In this document: piece by piece, positions 24,023 to 29,472 of the stretch | Layout: each line of letters begins with the position of its first letter | Numbering within the stretch: the stretch's first letter is position 1 | IMG/VR virus record: IMGVR_UViG_3300029309_000160 | Location: 1 to 33,711 of that record | DNA: 33,711 nt | Source of the DNA: a virus | Reading direction: 5' to 3' (one strand) | Translations under genes and position numbers: made by a program | The notes under the pieces: generated by a model | What the model saw: only the letters and a program-made list of their open reading frames with translations | Told to the model about the DNA's origin: nothing | The model's database searches: none

Positions 24023-24051
24023 ATTCTATTTTGTATTTCATTATTTGTCAA
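24023..24051 (-). promoter_or_regulatory. Probable late promoter, sigma70 type
   Basis: On the minus strand TTGACA (24046-24051) and TAGAAT (24023-24028) are separated by exactly 17 bp. The -35 is perfect and the -10 has one mismatch. The predicted start near 24016 gives a leader of about 36 bases before terL. Nothing else in the window matches the sigma70 consensus this well, and no phage RNA polymerase gene is seen, so the host enzyme probably transcribes the late operon. Confidence 0.75.
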
Positions 24052-24372
24052 AAACATGGTCCTTGCCCACGCTGCCCACAGCCGCCTCCGCGCTAAAAAA
24101 ATCGCGATTTTTGGCAAATTTTCAACGGTTTCTGACCCGATATCAGAAGGGACCCGGCAAAAAATAAACGGTTCGCGAACCGAGATCCGGCGTCAAATTT
24201 CCACCGGCTGCCGGTGCCGGTTTTATTTTTCCGGCGTTGGATCTGGAGCACCGGCCGCGGATCTGGACCAAAGAACCGACGGCCAAGAACACCGGCCCAG
24301 TGTCCGCGGATCTGGGTCCATACGTTTTTAATCATGATCGAGGGAGGGAAGGCGGCAAGTTTTAAAAAGAAA
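24052..24372. other. GC-rich island with dyads and repeats, no gene assigned
   Basis: This stretch is visibly richer in G and C than the rest. It carries a 16-bp palindrome AAAAATCGCGATTTTT (24097-24112), a 14-bp palindrome CGGTTCGCGAACCG (24169-24182), the 12-mer CCGCGGATCTGG twice (24255-24266, 24304-24315) with a third GGATCTGG at 24239-24246, and CACCGGCC twice (24249-24256, 24290-24297). Open frames exist on both strands but have odd composition and no ribosome site. The place between the last early terminator and the late promoter suits a packaging site, a replication origin or a late control region. Confidence 0.6.
24203..24230 (+). terminator. Possible plus-strand terminator inside the GC-rich island
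   Basis: ACCGGC, seven-base loop, GCCGGT, then TTTATTTTT reads as a hairpin plus U-run on the plus strand. No plus-strand gene is known here, so this may end an antisense or non-coding transcript, or it may be a chance product of the repeats. The stem is short (6 bp). Confidence 0.35.
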
Positions 24373-24373
24373 T

Positions 24374-24402
24374 AAAAAAACCCCCAGTAATTAAACTGGG
24401 GG
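24374..24402 (-). terminator. Terminator closing the early region
   Basis: On the minus strand a perfect 8-bp stem CCCCCAGT / ACTGGGGG with a six-base AT loop is followed by seven U residues. It lies 23 bases after the 57-residue gene and insulates the GC-rich island and the late promoter from early transcription. Confidence 0.85.
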
Positions 24403-24424
24403 CCATAAAACAGATATAAAAGTT

Positions 24425-24598
24425 TTATTTATATATTTCTGGGAAAAGTTCTTTTGCTTTAAAACCGTTTGGAAATTCGGCCTTCATTTCGCTATCAATT
24501 TTATTTAAAACCTTCTGCGCTTCCAAATTTTGCGCTTCAAGTTCTGCGTTCCAGTCTTTCAACTCTTTTAAAAGTTTTTCAATTTCGTCATCAGTCAT
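24425..24598 (-). CDS. Small acidic helical protein
   Basis: A 57-residue protein (MTDDEIEKLLKELKDWNAEL) ending in GFKAKELFPEIYK. The first 40 residues form an amphipathic, coiled-coil-like helix with many Glu and Lys. An ATGAGGTTTAAAA Shine-Dalgarno lies just after a terminator. It is the last gene of the early region before the terminator at 24374-24402. No family is recognised. Confidence 0.6.
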   Translation of the reverse strand: MTDDEIEKLLKELKDWNAELEAQNLEAQKVLNKIDSEMKAEFPNGFKAKELFPEIYK

Positions 24599-24611
24599 TT
24601 TTAAACCTCAT

Positions 24612-24638
24612 AAAAAAGGGGCGGAAATACCCCGCCCC
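24612..24638 (-). terminator. Terminator placed directly before the 57-residue gene
   Basis: A 7-bp GGGGCGG / CCGCCCC stem, AT loop, followed on the minus strand by six U residues and then ATGAGGT, the Shine-Dalgarno of the next gene. It ends messages from the upstream gene pair. The -10 of the promoter upstream is only two bases from the stem, so transcripts from that promoter start inside it. Confidence 0.75.
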
Positions 24639-24640
24639 AA

Positions 24641-24669
24641 CTAATCGCATATTATCGCTTATTAGTCAA
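24641..24669 (-). promoter_or_regulatory. Promoter with TATGSGA operator, module 3
   Basis: TTGACT (24664-24669), a 17-bp spacer, and GATTAG (24641-24646). The -35 is good and the -10 weak. The spacer holds TAAGCGA, three bases, then TATGCGA (minus strand, 24645-24651) on a 10-bp period. The predicted start is inside the adjacent terminator stem. Confidence 0.45.
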
Positions 24670-24674
24670 ACTTA

Positions 24675-24872
24675 TTAAAAAACCTCCAGATCATCTATGT
24701 CAAATAGAACGCCGCCATTAACGGTGCAGTATTCTTGAACCTCTAATTGTTGGACGCGCTCTAAAACCTTCTGCGGGGTTTCATCATTTGACATGATCCC
24801 CTTTTCTCTGGCCCAGTTAACGCGCTCCAATGCGTCATCGGTTAATTGTAGCCATTGGTTAAACGTTCTCAT
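24675..24872 (-). CDS. Small protein of unknown function
   Basis: A 65-residue protein (MRTFNQWLQLTDDALERVNW) with two helical stretches and a C-terminal GVLFDIDDLEVF. Its ATG follows the stop of the upstream gene without a gap, so the two are probably translated together. No motif points to a function. Confidence 0.6.
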   Translation of the reverse strand: MRTFNQWLQLTDDALERVNWAREKGIMSNDETPQKVLERVQQLEVQEYCTVNGGVLFDIDDLEVF

Positions 24873-25277
24873 TTAGTTGACCTCCAAACTTACTGACACT
24901 CCGCCATAATTAAACAGATCCCTTACGGCGTCTTTTATTGTGTCATCATCAACCTCAAAACTGTCGAGGTTATCCCGCAATGTGTCAACGTCGCTTACTA
25001 AGCCTTCAATAGTTTGGTTTTCATCAATACACATTTCTATTTCGTGAGTAATAAAACTTTTAATTTGTGGCTTTAAATATTCGAATAAAGATTGGGAAAG
25101 ATTTTTTTCCCGTTCATTCAACTTTTCTTGCAAAGTGCGATATTCAAAAACTCTGTCTTTTAAAAGTTTTATATCTGCAACGGCATACTCCAGATCCCTT
25201 GAAGTGTTGGGGTGCGTCTCTTTATAATCTTTCGCCAGTGCTTCCAAATGTTCTGTATTGCTTTTTAAATCGTTCAT
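24873..25277 (-). CDS. Coiled-coil protein of unknown function
   Basis: A 134-residue, acidic, almost wholly helical protein (MNDLKSNTEHLEALAKDYKE) with a heptad-like middle (KLLKDRVFEYRTLQEKLNER) and a C-terminal DNLDSFEVDDDTIKDAVRDL segment. No cysteine or membrane helix. An ATGAGGT Shine-Dalgarno precedes the start. It could be an assembly or regulatory partner; nothing more can be said from sequence. Confidence 0.6.
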   Translation of the reverse strand: MNDLKSNTEHLEALAKDYKETHPNTSRDLEYAVADIKLLKDRVFEYRTLQEKLNEREKNLSQSLFEYLKPQIKSFITHEIEMCIDENQTIEGLVSDVDTLRDNLDSFEVDDDTIKDAVRDLFNYGGVSVSLEVN

Positions 25278-25291
25278 TTTTTATACCTCAT

Positions 25292-25319
25292 AAAAAAAGG
25301 GGCGGGATTGCCCCGCCCT
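25292..25319 (-). terminator. Terminator placed directly before the 134-residue gene
   Basis: A GGGCGGG / CCCGCCC stem (7 bp, plus a G-U pair) with a five-base loop, followed on the minus strand by seven U residues, then ATGAGGT and the next gene. It ends the DUF932 message. The upstream -10 lies two bases from the stem. Confidence 0.8.
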
Positions 25320-25321
25320 TA

Positions 25322-25350
25322 GTCATAATGGGATAAATCCCATATGTAAA
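25322..25350 (-). promoter_or_regulatory. Promoter whose spacer is a TATGGGA palindrome, module 2
   Basis: TTTACA (25345-25350), 17-bp spacer, TATGAC (25322-25327). The spacer itself reads TATGGGATTTATCCCAT, an inverted pair of the heptamer that exactly fills the gap between -35 and -10. A protein bound there would block RNA polymerase directly. Confidence 0.55.
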
Positions 25351-25362
25351 GTTTTAAAAAGT

Positions 25363-26472
25363 TTATGCTGCAATCCGGTTCCAATCCCGATCATTAAGAT
25401 TTAAAAGTTTTCCGCCCCGCTGCTGCCATGTGTCAACATTGTCGGCCTCGCAGTTATTGGCGACGGCCGTAAGAGCGTTAACCATTGTCGCCCGTGTGAT
25501 TGGTTTACCATGTTCAAAACCCGCTTGACCAATAGTTGACATGAGACCGTTTAAAATGTCGGTGTTTTCTTTTTTAGTAAGTTTAAGAACAGTTCCGACC
25601 CGCTCGGGTATTTCGTGAAAATCGCCCTCAATAATATCACTATGGGCGCGGTTCATTTTTTCTAAAATTTCGTCAAACAATTCGCGGCTAGAATAAGCAC
25701 GGGTAAGGTCTCTAAGTTTTAGCTCTAAAGCTTTGTTATCCGCGTCTTTGGCTTCCCCAGATAATAACCCATAGTCGGCGCTATCCCTTGCACTGGTGAT
25801 ATGACTAGAGCGGTTCCGGTTTTCTGTTTGCATACCATTGGTGCAAGCAAGCGTCCAGAATAGTTGATAAACTTGAACCGAACCCGCGCCAACTTCCGAA
25901 TTGCTTAACCCAATGCCGTTTGCCATTAGATCCCCTTTGGCCGCTTCCCCCGTTTGGATTTCACTTTTCAAACGGATGTACAAACGTTTATCCGTGACAG
26001 TACCATTTACGACCTTCCAACTAGCTTCACTTTCCATTAACTGGGGCAAGCTAGCTTGTAAAAGATTGATATTATCAAACGTTTTAAATTTATCGGATAC
26101 AAATGCCCGAACGGTCCCAGTTGTTTCACTTTCATCCAAAAACGTTCGAACCATGCGATTAGTTGGGTTTTTTTGAAATAAAGCATTTGTGACAGCGTCG
26201 AATTCCTTCGGAACCTCATTTTGTAAACGTCGGGCCGTTCTCGTATCTATGTCAACGTTCTGGGCAATTTGTCCAAAAGCATGATCATTAATATCTAGAG
26301 TTCGGGTTGGTTCGCCCCCCGTCGCTTCAATAACAAGTTGGGGTTTTCCTTGGTCGTTAGTATGTTTTTGCAAATTATCAGTAGAAGCCAAAAAATCCGC
26401 GCTACGGTTATTTTGTTCTTGAACCTTTAAAAGTAAGCTTTGCAATGTTCCGTTTTGATTTTCAATATTCAT
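25363..26472 (-). CDS. DUF932 family protein
   Basis: A 369-residue soluble protein of the phage/plasmid DUF932 group. The diagnostic pieces are VRAFVSDKFKTFDNINLL and GIGLSNSEVGAGSVQVYQLF followed by WTLACTNGM. Family members are widespread on phages and plasmids and their activity is not established; a role in DNA metabolism or in protecting incoming DNA has been discussed. The gene has its own terminator, promoter and ATGAGGT ribosome site, so it forms a single-gene unit. It is intact in length for the family. Confidence 0.8.
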   Translation of the reverse strand: MNIENQNGTLQSLLLKVQEQNNRSADFLASTDNLQKHTNDQGKPQLVIEATGGEPTRTLDINDHAFGQIAQNVDIDTRTARRLQNEVPKEFDAVTNALFQKNPTNRMVRTFLDESETTGTVRAFVSDKFKTFDNINLLQASLPQLMESEASWKVVNGTVTDKRLYIRLKSEIQTGEAAKGDLMANGIGLSNSEVGAGSVQVYQLFWTLACTNGMQTENRNRSSHITSARDSADYGLLSGEAKDADNKALELKLRDLTRAYSSRELFDEILEKMNRAHSDIIEGDFHEIPERVGTVLKLTKKENTDILNGLMSTIGQAGFEHGKPITRATMVNALTAVANNCEADNVDTWQQRGGKLLNLNDRDWNRIAA

Positions 26473-26485
26473 AATTTTACCTCAT

Positions 26486-26515
26486 AAAAAAAAGCGGGCG
26501 GTTTACCCGCTCGCT
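26486..26515 (-). terminator. Terminator placed directly before the DUF932 gene
   Basis: An imperfect 9-bp stem (AGCGAGCGG / CCGCCCGCT with one mismatch) and loop, followed on the minus strand by eight U residues, then ATGAGGT. It closes the message of the cysteine-rich gene. The -10 box upstream is one base from the stem. Confidence 0.75.
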
Positions 26516-26516
26516 T

Positions 26517-26545
26517 ATTATCTTTTATTCTCGCATATAATGCAA
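26517..26545 (-). promoter_or_regulatory. Promoter with TATGSGA in the spacer, module 1
   Basis: TTGCAT (26540-26545), 17-bp spacer, GATAAT (26517-26522; one mismatch from TATAAT). The spacer contains TATGCGA (minus strand, 26531-26537). The predicted start falls inside the terminator stem, so the promoter feeds DUF932 without being stopped by a full hairpin. Confidence 0.6.
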
Positions 26546-26554
26546 GTAGAAATT

Positions 26555-27289
26555 TTAAAAAGTTTTATTTGCCCCTATATCCCCCGCCACATGATGACGG
26601 ATAATTGATCGAACTGGCAATGATTTAACAAAACGTAAGAGTTTTTCTCCGTCGGTTTCGTCGGGTTGTTTGCTTTTGGCGGTATCGTTCCACCATATGC
26701 GGCAATTCCCTTGAGCGCCATAACATCCGCCTTGCTCGGTTTTACTTGCTGCTTTTCTTTTATTGGGACCGTGCGCGGTAAAACCAATAATAAAATTTCT
26801 ATTCATGCGAGCGCAAAGAGGTTCGCCATTGCCGCAATCATTGCAAGAGATATCTTTATATTCTGCGGGACAGCGCACGACCTTAACCGTCGAGACGGGT
26901 ATATCCGAACGTTGAACATGAAAATATTTAGATCCATTCCATTTAATTTCCGGAACAACTGTCACCGTAGGAACATTAGAAACAAAGCTATTGATTGCGT
27001 CGGCTAAATTATCCGCACTGTAATTTATAATAGTTTTCCCGACGGATCTCACTTTATCAATCCATTTTTCCCAATGGAAATGAGAATAAGTAAAAGAAAA
27101 ACCTTTTGTTGGTTTCGCATTTAATAGCGCGTCTAAATATTCTTTATCAACGTTTTCCGCGCCCTTGCCGCTATCGTTTAAATTGCAAGCAGCGGGACAT
27201 GTTCCAAACATGTCATTTTCTCCCGCTCTATAAGTGACAGCTATTCCGGCCGTCTTTTTAGCTCGCGACATTTCTACAGTTCTAATCAT
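26555..27289 (-). CDS. Cys-rich phage protein with C-terminal RHHVAGD motif (DUF7227/gp88-related)
   Basis: A 244-residue protein. In order: GTCPAACNLN (Cys31, Cys35), KGFSFTYSHF (about 62-71), VVRCPAEYKDISCNDCGNGE with PLC (Cys140, 149, 152, 159), FIIGFTAHGPNK (about 167-177), GGCYGAQGNC (Cys189, 196) and SIIRHHVAGDIG near the end (about 228-239). The same pieces occur in a phage family I know as DUF7227/gp88-like, where I recall the CYA and HxxGD pieces at the N terminus. The Cys clusters suggest metal binding. It stops five residues after GDIG. Function is unknown; it overlaps the upstream gene by 8 bases. Confidence 0.65.
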   Translation of the reverse strand: MIRTVEMSRAKKTAGIAVTYRAGENDMFGTCPAACNLNDSGKGAENVDKEYLDALLNAKPTKGFSFTYSHFHWEKWIDKVRSVGKTIINYSADNLADAINSFVSNVPTVTVVPEIKWNGSKYFHVQRSDIPVSTVKVVRCPAEYKDISCNDCGNGEPLCARMNRNFIIGFTAHGPNKRKAASKTEQGGCYGAQGNCRIWWNDTAKSKQPDETDGEKLLRFVKSLPVRSIIRHHVAGDIGANKTF

Positions 27290-27461
27290 TATCAGATCCC
27301 TTTAAATATTCTTCAAAAGACGTTGCACCACCATAAGTAAACCATTGCGAAAGTTTATTCATTTTCCATTGCACGTCTTTTAACTCTTGACGTAAATCAT
27401 TTGCTTTTCTTTCTGCGTTATGAATATCTTTGATAAATTCATCTACTGTATTTTCAATCAT
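27282..27461 (-). CDS. Small helical protein coupled to the Cys-rich gene
   Basis: A 59-residue protein (MIENTVDEFIKDIHNAERKA) with a central heptad-like helix and a C-terminal GGATSFEEYLKGSDND. ATGAGGT is found about eight bases before the ATG. Its stop lies inside the next gene (8-base overlap), so the two are probably translated together. No family recognised. Confidence 0.6.
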   Translation of the reverse strand: MIENTVDEFIKDIHNAERKANDLRQELKDVQWKMNKLSQWFTYGGATSFEEYLKGSDND

Positions 27462-27492
27462 ATAAACACCTCATATATAAGATTTCTCCCAT

Positions 27493-27521
27493 ATAGTAGG
27501 ATAGAAAAAACCCCGCGTCAA
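27493..27521 (-). promoter_or_regulatory. Promoter with TATGGGA operator before the 59-residue gene
   Basis: TTGACG (27516-27521), 17-bp spacer, TACTAT (27493-27498). The -35 sits in the loop and arm of the terminator at 27504-27528. TATCCTA, three bases, then TATGGGA (minus strand, 27487-27503) overlaps the -10 and start region with a 10-bp period. Confidence 0.55.
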
Positions 27522-27528
27522 GCGGGGT
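27504..27528 (-). terminator. Terminator after the 39-residue gene
   Basis: ACCCCGC / GCGGGGT (7 bp), five-base loop, followed on the minus strand by six U residues. A shorter U-run on the other side makes it possibly bidirectional. It also contains the -35 of the next promoter. Confidence 0.85.
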
Positions 27529-27534
27529 AATTTT

Positions 27535-27654
27535 TTACTTATCTTTTTTAGTGTCGGGCATATCAATAATTAGATGCTCATCTAGCCAATCTTTTGAACC
27601 TTTACCTAGATCCTTTTCTAATTTTTCCCGCAACGCTTTTTCAAGATCTTTCAT
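27535..27654 (-). CDS. 39-residue charged protein
   Basis: The frame MKDLEKALREKLEKDLGKGS continues with KDWLDEHLIIDMPDTKKDK. A strong GGAGGT site lies four bases before the ATG, and a terminator follows the stop by seven bases. The N-terminal half is a charged helix. The pattern 'S.DWLDEHLI' looks like a real folded element. Function unknown. Confidence 0.6.
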   Translation of the reverse strand: MKDLEKALREKLEKDLGKGSKDWLDEHLIIDMPDTKKDK

Positions 27655-27662
27655 TTTACCTC

Positions 27663-27761
27663 CTATCTCTTACGGCGTCTTTTTGGTTTATTTGCTTGCT
27701 GATACAAGCGGTCATATTCCTTGCCATATAACAGGCGGCCAATCCAATTAAGTAGGAACAT
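27663..27761 (-). CDS. Possible 32-residue basic microprotein
   Basis: The frame MFLLNWIGRLLYGKEYDRLY ends with QQANKPKRRRKR. Its start overlaps the end of the 94-residue gene, with a GGGGA about nine bases upstream. A short hydrophobic helix followed by an Arg/Lys tail could sit at the membrane or bind nucleic acid. Small size makes this a weak call. Confidence 0.4.
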   Translation of the reverse strand: MFLLNWIGRLLYGKEYDRLYQQANKPKRRRKR

Positions 27762-28032
27762 TTACATTATCCCCTAAATTTTGGAAACGGTTCAAAAGTT
27801 TTTCATGTTCCGCCTTAGTAGCACTGCGCCAGTTCACATGAGCAATCTCTAAATGCATGATGGCTTTCTGGCATGAATCCACAATAGTTTTTCTAAAGTT
27901 GACACCATGATCTCCGGCATCAAAAAAACTATCCAGATCTGGGCTATTTATAGCACCTTGCAATAACTGCAATTTTTCGTTCATAGCATTCAATTCATTT
28001 ATTAAATGCCGCTCCACTTCAAAATGGTTCAT
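27748..28032 (-). CDS. Small helical protein of unknown function
   Basis: A 94-residue helical protein (MNHFEVERHLINELNAMNEK) with GAINSPDLDSFFDAGDHGVN in the middle and NWRSATKAEHEKLLNRFQNL near the end. ATGAGGAAATA precedes the start. It is the first gene after a regulated promoter at 28065-28093. I do not recognise a family. Confidence 0.6.
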   Translation of the reverse strand: MNHFEVERHLINELNAMNEKLQLLQGAINSPDLDSFFDAGDHGVNFRKTIVDSCQKAIMHLEIAHVNWRSATKAEHEKLLNRFQNLGDNVNVPT

Positions 28033-28064
28033 ATCATTATTTCCTCATGTTTATGATGTATAGA

Positions 28065-28093
28065 AGTTTATGGGATTAGATAGGACAAATCAA
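28065..28093 (-). promoter_or_regulatory. Promoter with TATGGGA operator before the 94-residue gene
   Basis: TTGATT (28088-28093), 17-bp spacer, TAAACT (28065-28070). On the plus strand TATAGAA, three bases, TATGGGA (28059-28075) overlaps the -10 in the same way as at 32147-32163. The operator overlaps the 3' end of the nuclease gene. Confidence 0.5.
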
Positions 28094-28504
28094 GTCGAAA
28101 ACGTCATCCCACACAAACTTTTTTTCTTGATGCAGTTTTGGTTTAGTTTTTAAACCATTAGCTTTTAAATCCATTGCCTGTTCAGCATGATACAAAAAAA
28201 GAACCGGATCACTGTCCGGCTTGTTTTGTTTTTTAATTATGGTCCAACAGCTAGAATGCTTGTGCCTGATATGCCACGCAACTTGATGCGGACTTAAATT
28301 AACAGCATTAGCTTTTACAAATTTTAATTCTACAAAGTGAAACTTGCCCGTTTCGTCACAAATCAAAAGATCTGGAATTCCTTGACTAGCCCAGTTTTCG
28401 ATTCGCGTAAGTATAAGTTTACGCTTTGACCTCTTCGAAGCTGCCCTCAATTGTTGGTACAGGGCTGATTCCATCTTCGTCTGGGGTAATGTCAATTGCA
28501 CCAT
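28076..28504 (-). CDS. VRR-NUC/resolvase-like PD-(D/E)XK nuclease
   Basis: A 142-residue nuclease candidate. Glu36, the motif GIPDLL (Asp45) and FVELKF (Glu59, Lys61) form the catalytic PD-(D/E)XK signature, with the SPHQVAWH helix (about 71-78) typical of VRR-NUC and phage Holliday-junction-resolvase-like proteins. The enzyme would cut branched or replicated DNA, useful for clearing concatemers before packaging. The start at 28504 overlaps the small terminase gene by 86 bases; an ATG at 28474 (Met11) would shorten the overlap to 56. Confidence 0.75.
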   Translation of the reverse strand: MVQLTLPQTKMESALYQQLRAASKRSKRKLILTRIENWASQGIPDLLICDETGKFHFVELKFVKANAVNLSPHQVAWHIRHKHSSCWTIIKKQNKPDSDPVLFLYHAEQAMDLKANGLKTKPKLHQEKKFVWDDVFDLICPI

Positions 28505-29045
28505 ATGTTTTCTTTAATTCATCCAAAGCTTTTTGGACTTCCTCTTTGCTCATGCTATCAATGCTGCCGTGCCGGATCTCAGACTTACTTACATAAATGT
28601 CACCTTGTGCTTGTCCGCGTCTATATTCAGCTTGAACGGCTGCACTATAAGCGCCGTTCTCTAATGCATGATCTCTAATGCGTTGTAGATCTCTAACGTG
28701 TCTTGAGTAAGTAACACCAAATTTTGAGTCAAGTTCGTCCCGATACCTTTTTATAGCTGCACAAACATGTGGACTTATATGAGGGTTTGTCATTTGAGAT
28801 GCTCGAACAGGTGCCGACTTCGGAGTATACCCCGCACGTTCTGCCGCCTCGGACATTGTAATGGTGCCATCATTCGAAACCAGTTCTTTTACAAATTTCT
28901 CTTGTTTTCGAGTAAGTGGCGAGTTTTCGTTTAAACGTTTGCGGCCACGATGTTCATCTGGATTTTGTTTTGTGTATCGTTTTCCGGTGGGTTTTTTCTT
29001 AGGGCGTAACACCAAACCCTTTGGAATTGACGTTGTGGTAACCAT
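28419..29045 (-). CDS. terS: Small terminase subunit
   Basis: A 208-residue protein. The basic N terminus (about 1-40) is followed by a Terminase_2-type DNA-binding domain: LTRKQEKFVKELVSNDGTIT, then MSEAAERAGYTPKSAPVRAS and MTNPHIS. A helical oligomerisation region (VRDLQRIRDHALENGAYSAA) and an acidic end follow. The small subunit recognises the packaging site and loads the large subunit. It is 4.4 kb upstream of terL, separated by replication and orphan genes, and beside an array of GTAACACC repeats that could be its target. Confidence 0.8.
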   Translation of the reverse strand: MVTTTSIPKGLVLRPKKKPTGKRYTKQNPDEHRGRKRLNENSPLTRKQEKFVKELVSNDGTITMSEAAERAGYTPKSAPVRASQMTNPHISPHVCAAIKRYRDELDSKFGVTYSRHVRDLQRIRDHALENGAYSAAVQAEYRRGQAQGDIYVSKSEIRHGSIDSMSKEEVQKALDELKKTYGAIDITPDEDGISPVPTIEGSFEEVKA

Positions 29046-29142
29046 TTTAGCCTCTTTATTTTGCTATAAATCGAGACATAACAAGCAAAAAACATTAAAT
29101 CTAGTGTGAGAATATATAAGAATATATATAAGAAAGGTAAAA

Positions 29143-29244
29143 GTAACACCAATAAAATAAAGGTGTTACCCAAAAATGTTACCGAAAAACTGTTTATTTA
29201 TATATAGATAGATACAAAAGTAACACGGTAACACCGGTAACACC
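29143..29244. repeat. GTAACACC iteron cluster upstream of terS
   Basis: Six copies of a 7-9 base unit: GTAACACC (29143-29150), GGTGTTACC (29162-29170, inverted), TGTTACC (29177-29183), and three tandem copies GTAACAC, GGTAACACC, GGTAACACC (29220-29244). The first two face each other over 11 bp. The cluster fills the 275-base gap between the 30-residue gene and terS. AT-rich runs lie between the units. It could be an operator, a TerS-binding packaging site or a replication origin. Confidence 0.65.
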
Positions 29245-29286
29245 CCCTAAACGCAAATTTATTTTTTTTATTTTTTCCTCTATATA

Positions 29287-29313
29287 TATAAAAGGCGATA
29301 CCTTTGTACCGCC
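29287..29313 (-). terminator. Terminator after the 30-residue membrane peptide gene
   Basis: GGCGGTAC / GTATCGCC (8 bp with one G-U pair) and a four-base loop, followed on the minus strand by TTTTATAT. It lies seven bases after the stop codon. Confidence 0.7.
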
Positions 29314-29319
29314 CTCTAT

Positions 29320-29412
29320 TTACCAAATTTCTGTAACAACCCCGATAATCCAAATTAAAGTCATCAAAACTATCAACAGGGCCACGATCAGATCTTCGTG
29401 CTTTTTAATCAT
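29320..29412 (-). CDS. 30-residue single-pass membrane peptide
   Basis: The frame MIKKHEDLIVALLIVLMTLI continues with WIIGVVTEIW. After a charged start, residues 8-26 form one hydrophobic helix. An AGGAGGAGATAAAGG site precedes the ATG and hairpins lie on both sides, so this is a small, self-contained unit. Peptides of this kind can be holin-like, superinfection-exclusion or toxin proteins. The role is undecided. Confidence 0.55.
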   Translation of the reverse strand: MIKKHEDLIVALLIVLMTLIWIIGVVTEIW

Positions 29413-29433
29413 TCGTCCTTTATCTCCTCCTAT

Positions 29434-29460
29434 AAAAAGAACCCCGCCGTGAAGCGGGGT
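29434..29460 (-). terminator. Terminator after the 105-residue gene
   Basis: ACCCCGC / GCGGGGT (7 bp), six-base loop, then on the minus strand TCTTTTT. It directly precedes the AGGAGG site of the 30-residue peptide gene. Confidence 0.8.
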
Positions 29461-29472
29461 CCGTGGTTCAAT

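Noticed and set aside
24093-24335. 80-residue minus-strand frame and a 137-residue plus-strand frame across the GC-rich island
   Set aside because: Neither has a ribosome site, and both have Arg/Pro/Gly-heavy composition set by the repeats. I treat the stretch as non-coding until conservation shows otherwise.
28931-29173. 80-residue minus-strand frame with a hydrophobic start (MGNTFILLVLLLPFLYIFLY)
   Set aside because: It overlaps the N-terminal half of terS in another frame, its start lies in the iteron region, and the hydrophobic part comes from AT-rich repeats. There is no ribosome site.
29101-29300. Possible integration site or tRNA fragment in the terS upstream gap
   Set aside because: I looked for a cloverleaf or a T-loop (GGTTCGAATC-like) and found none; the stretch is explained by iterons and AT-rich runs.
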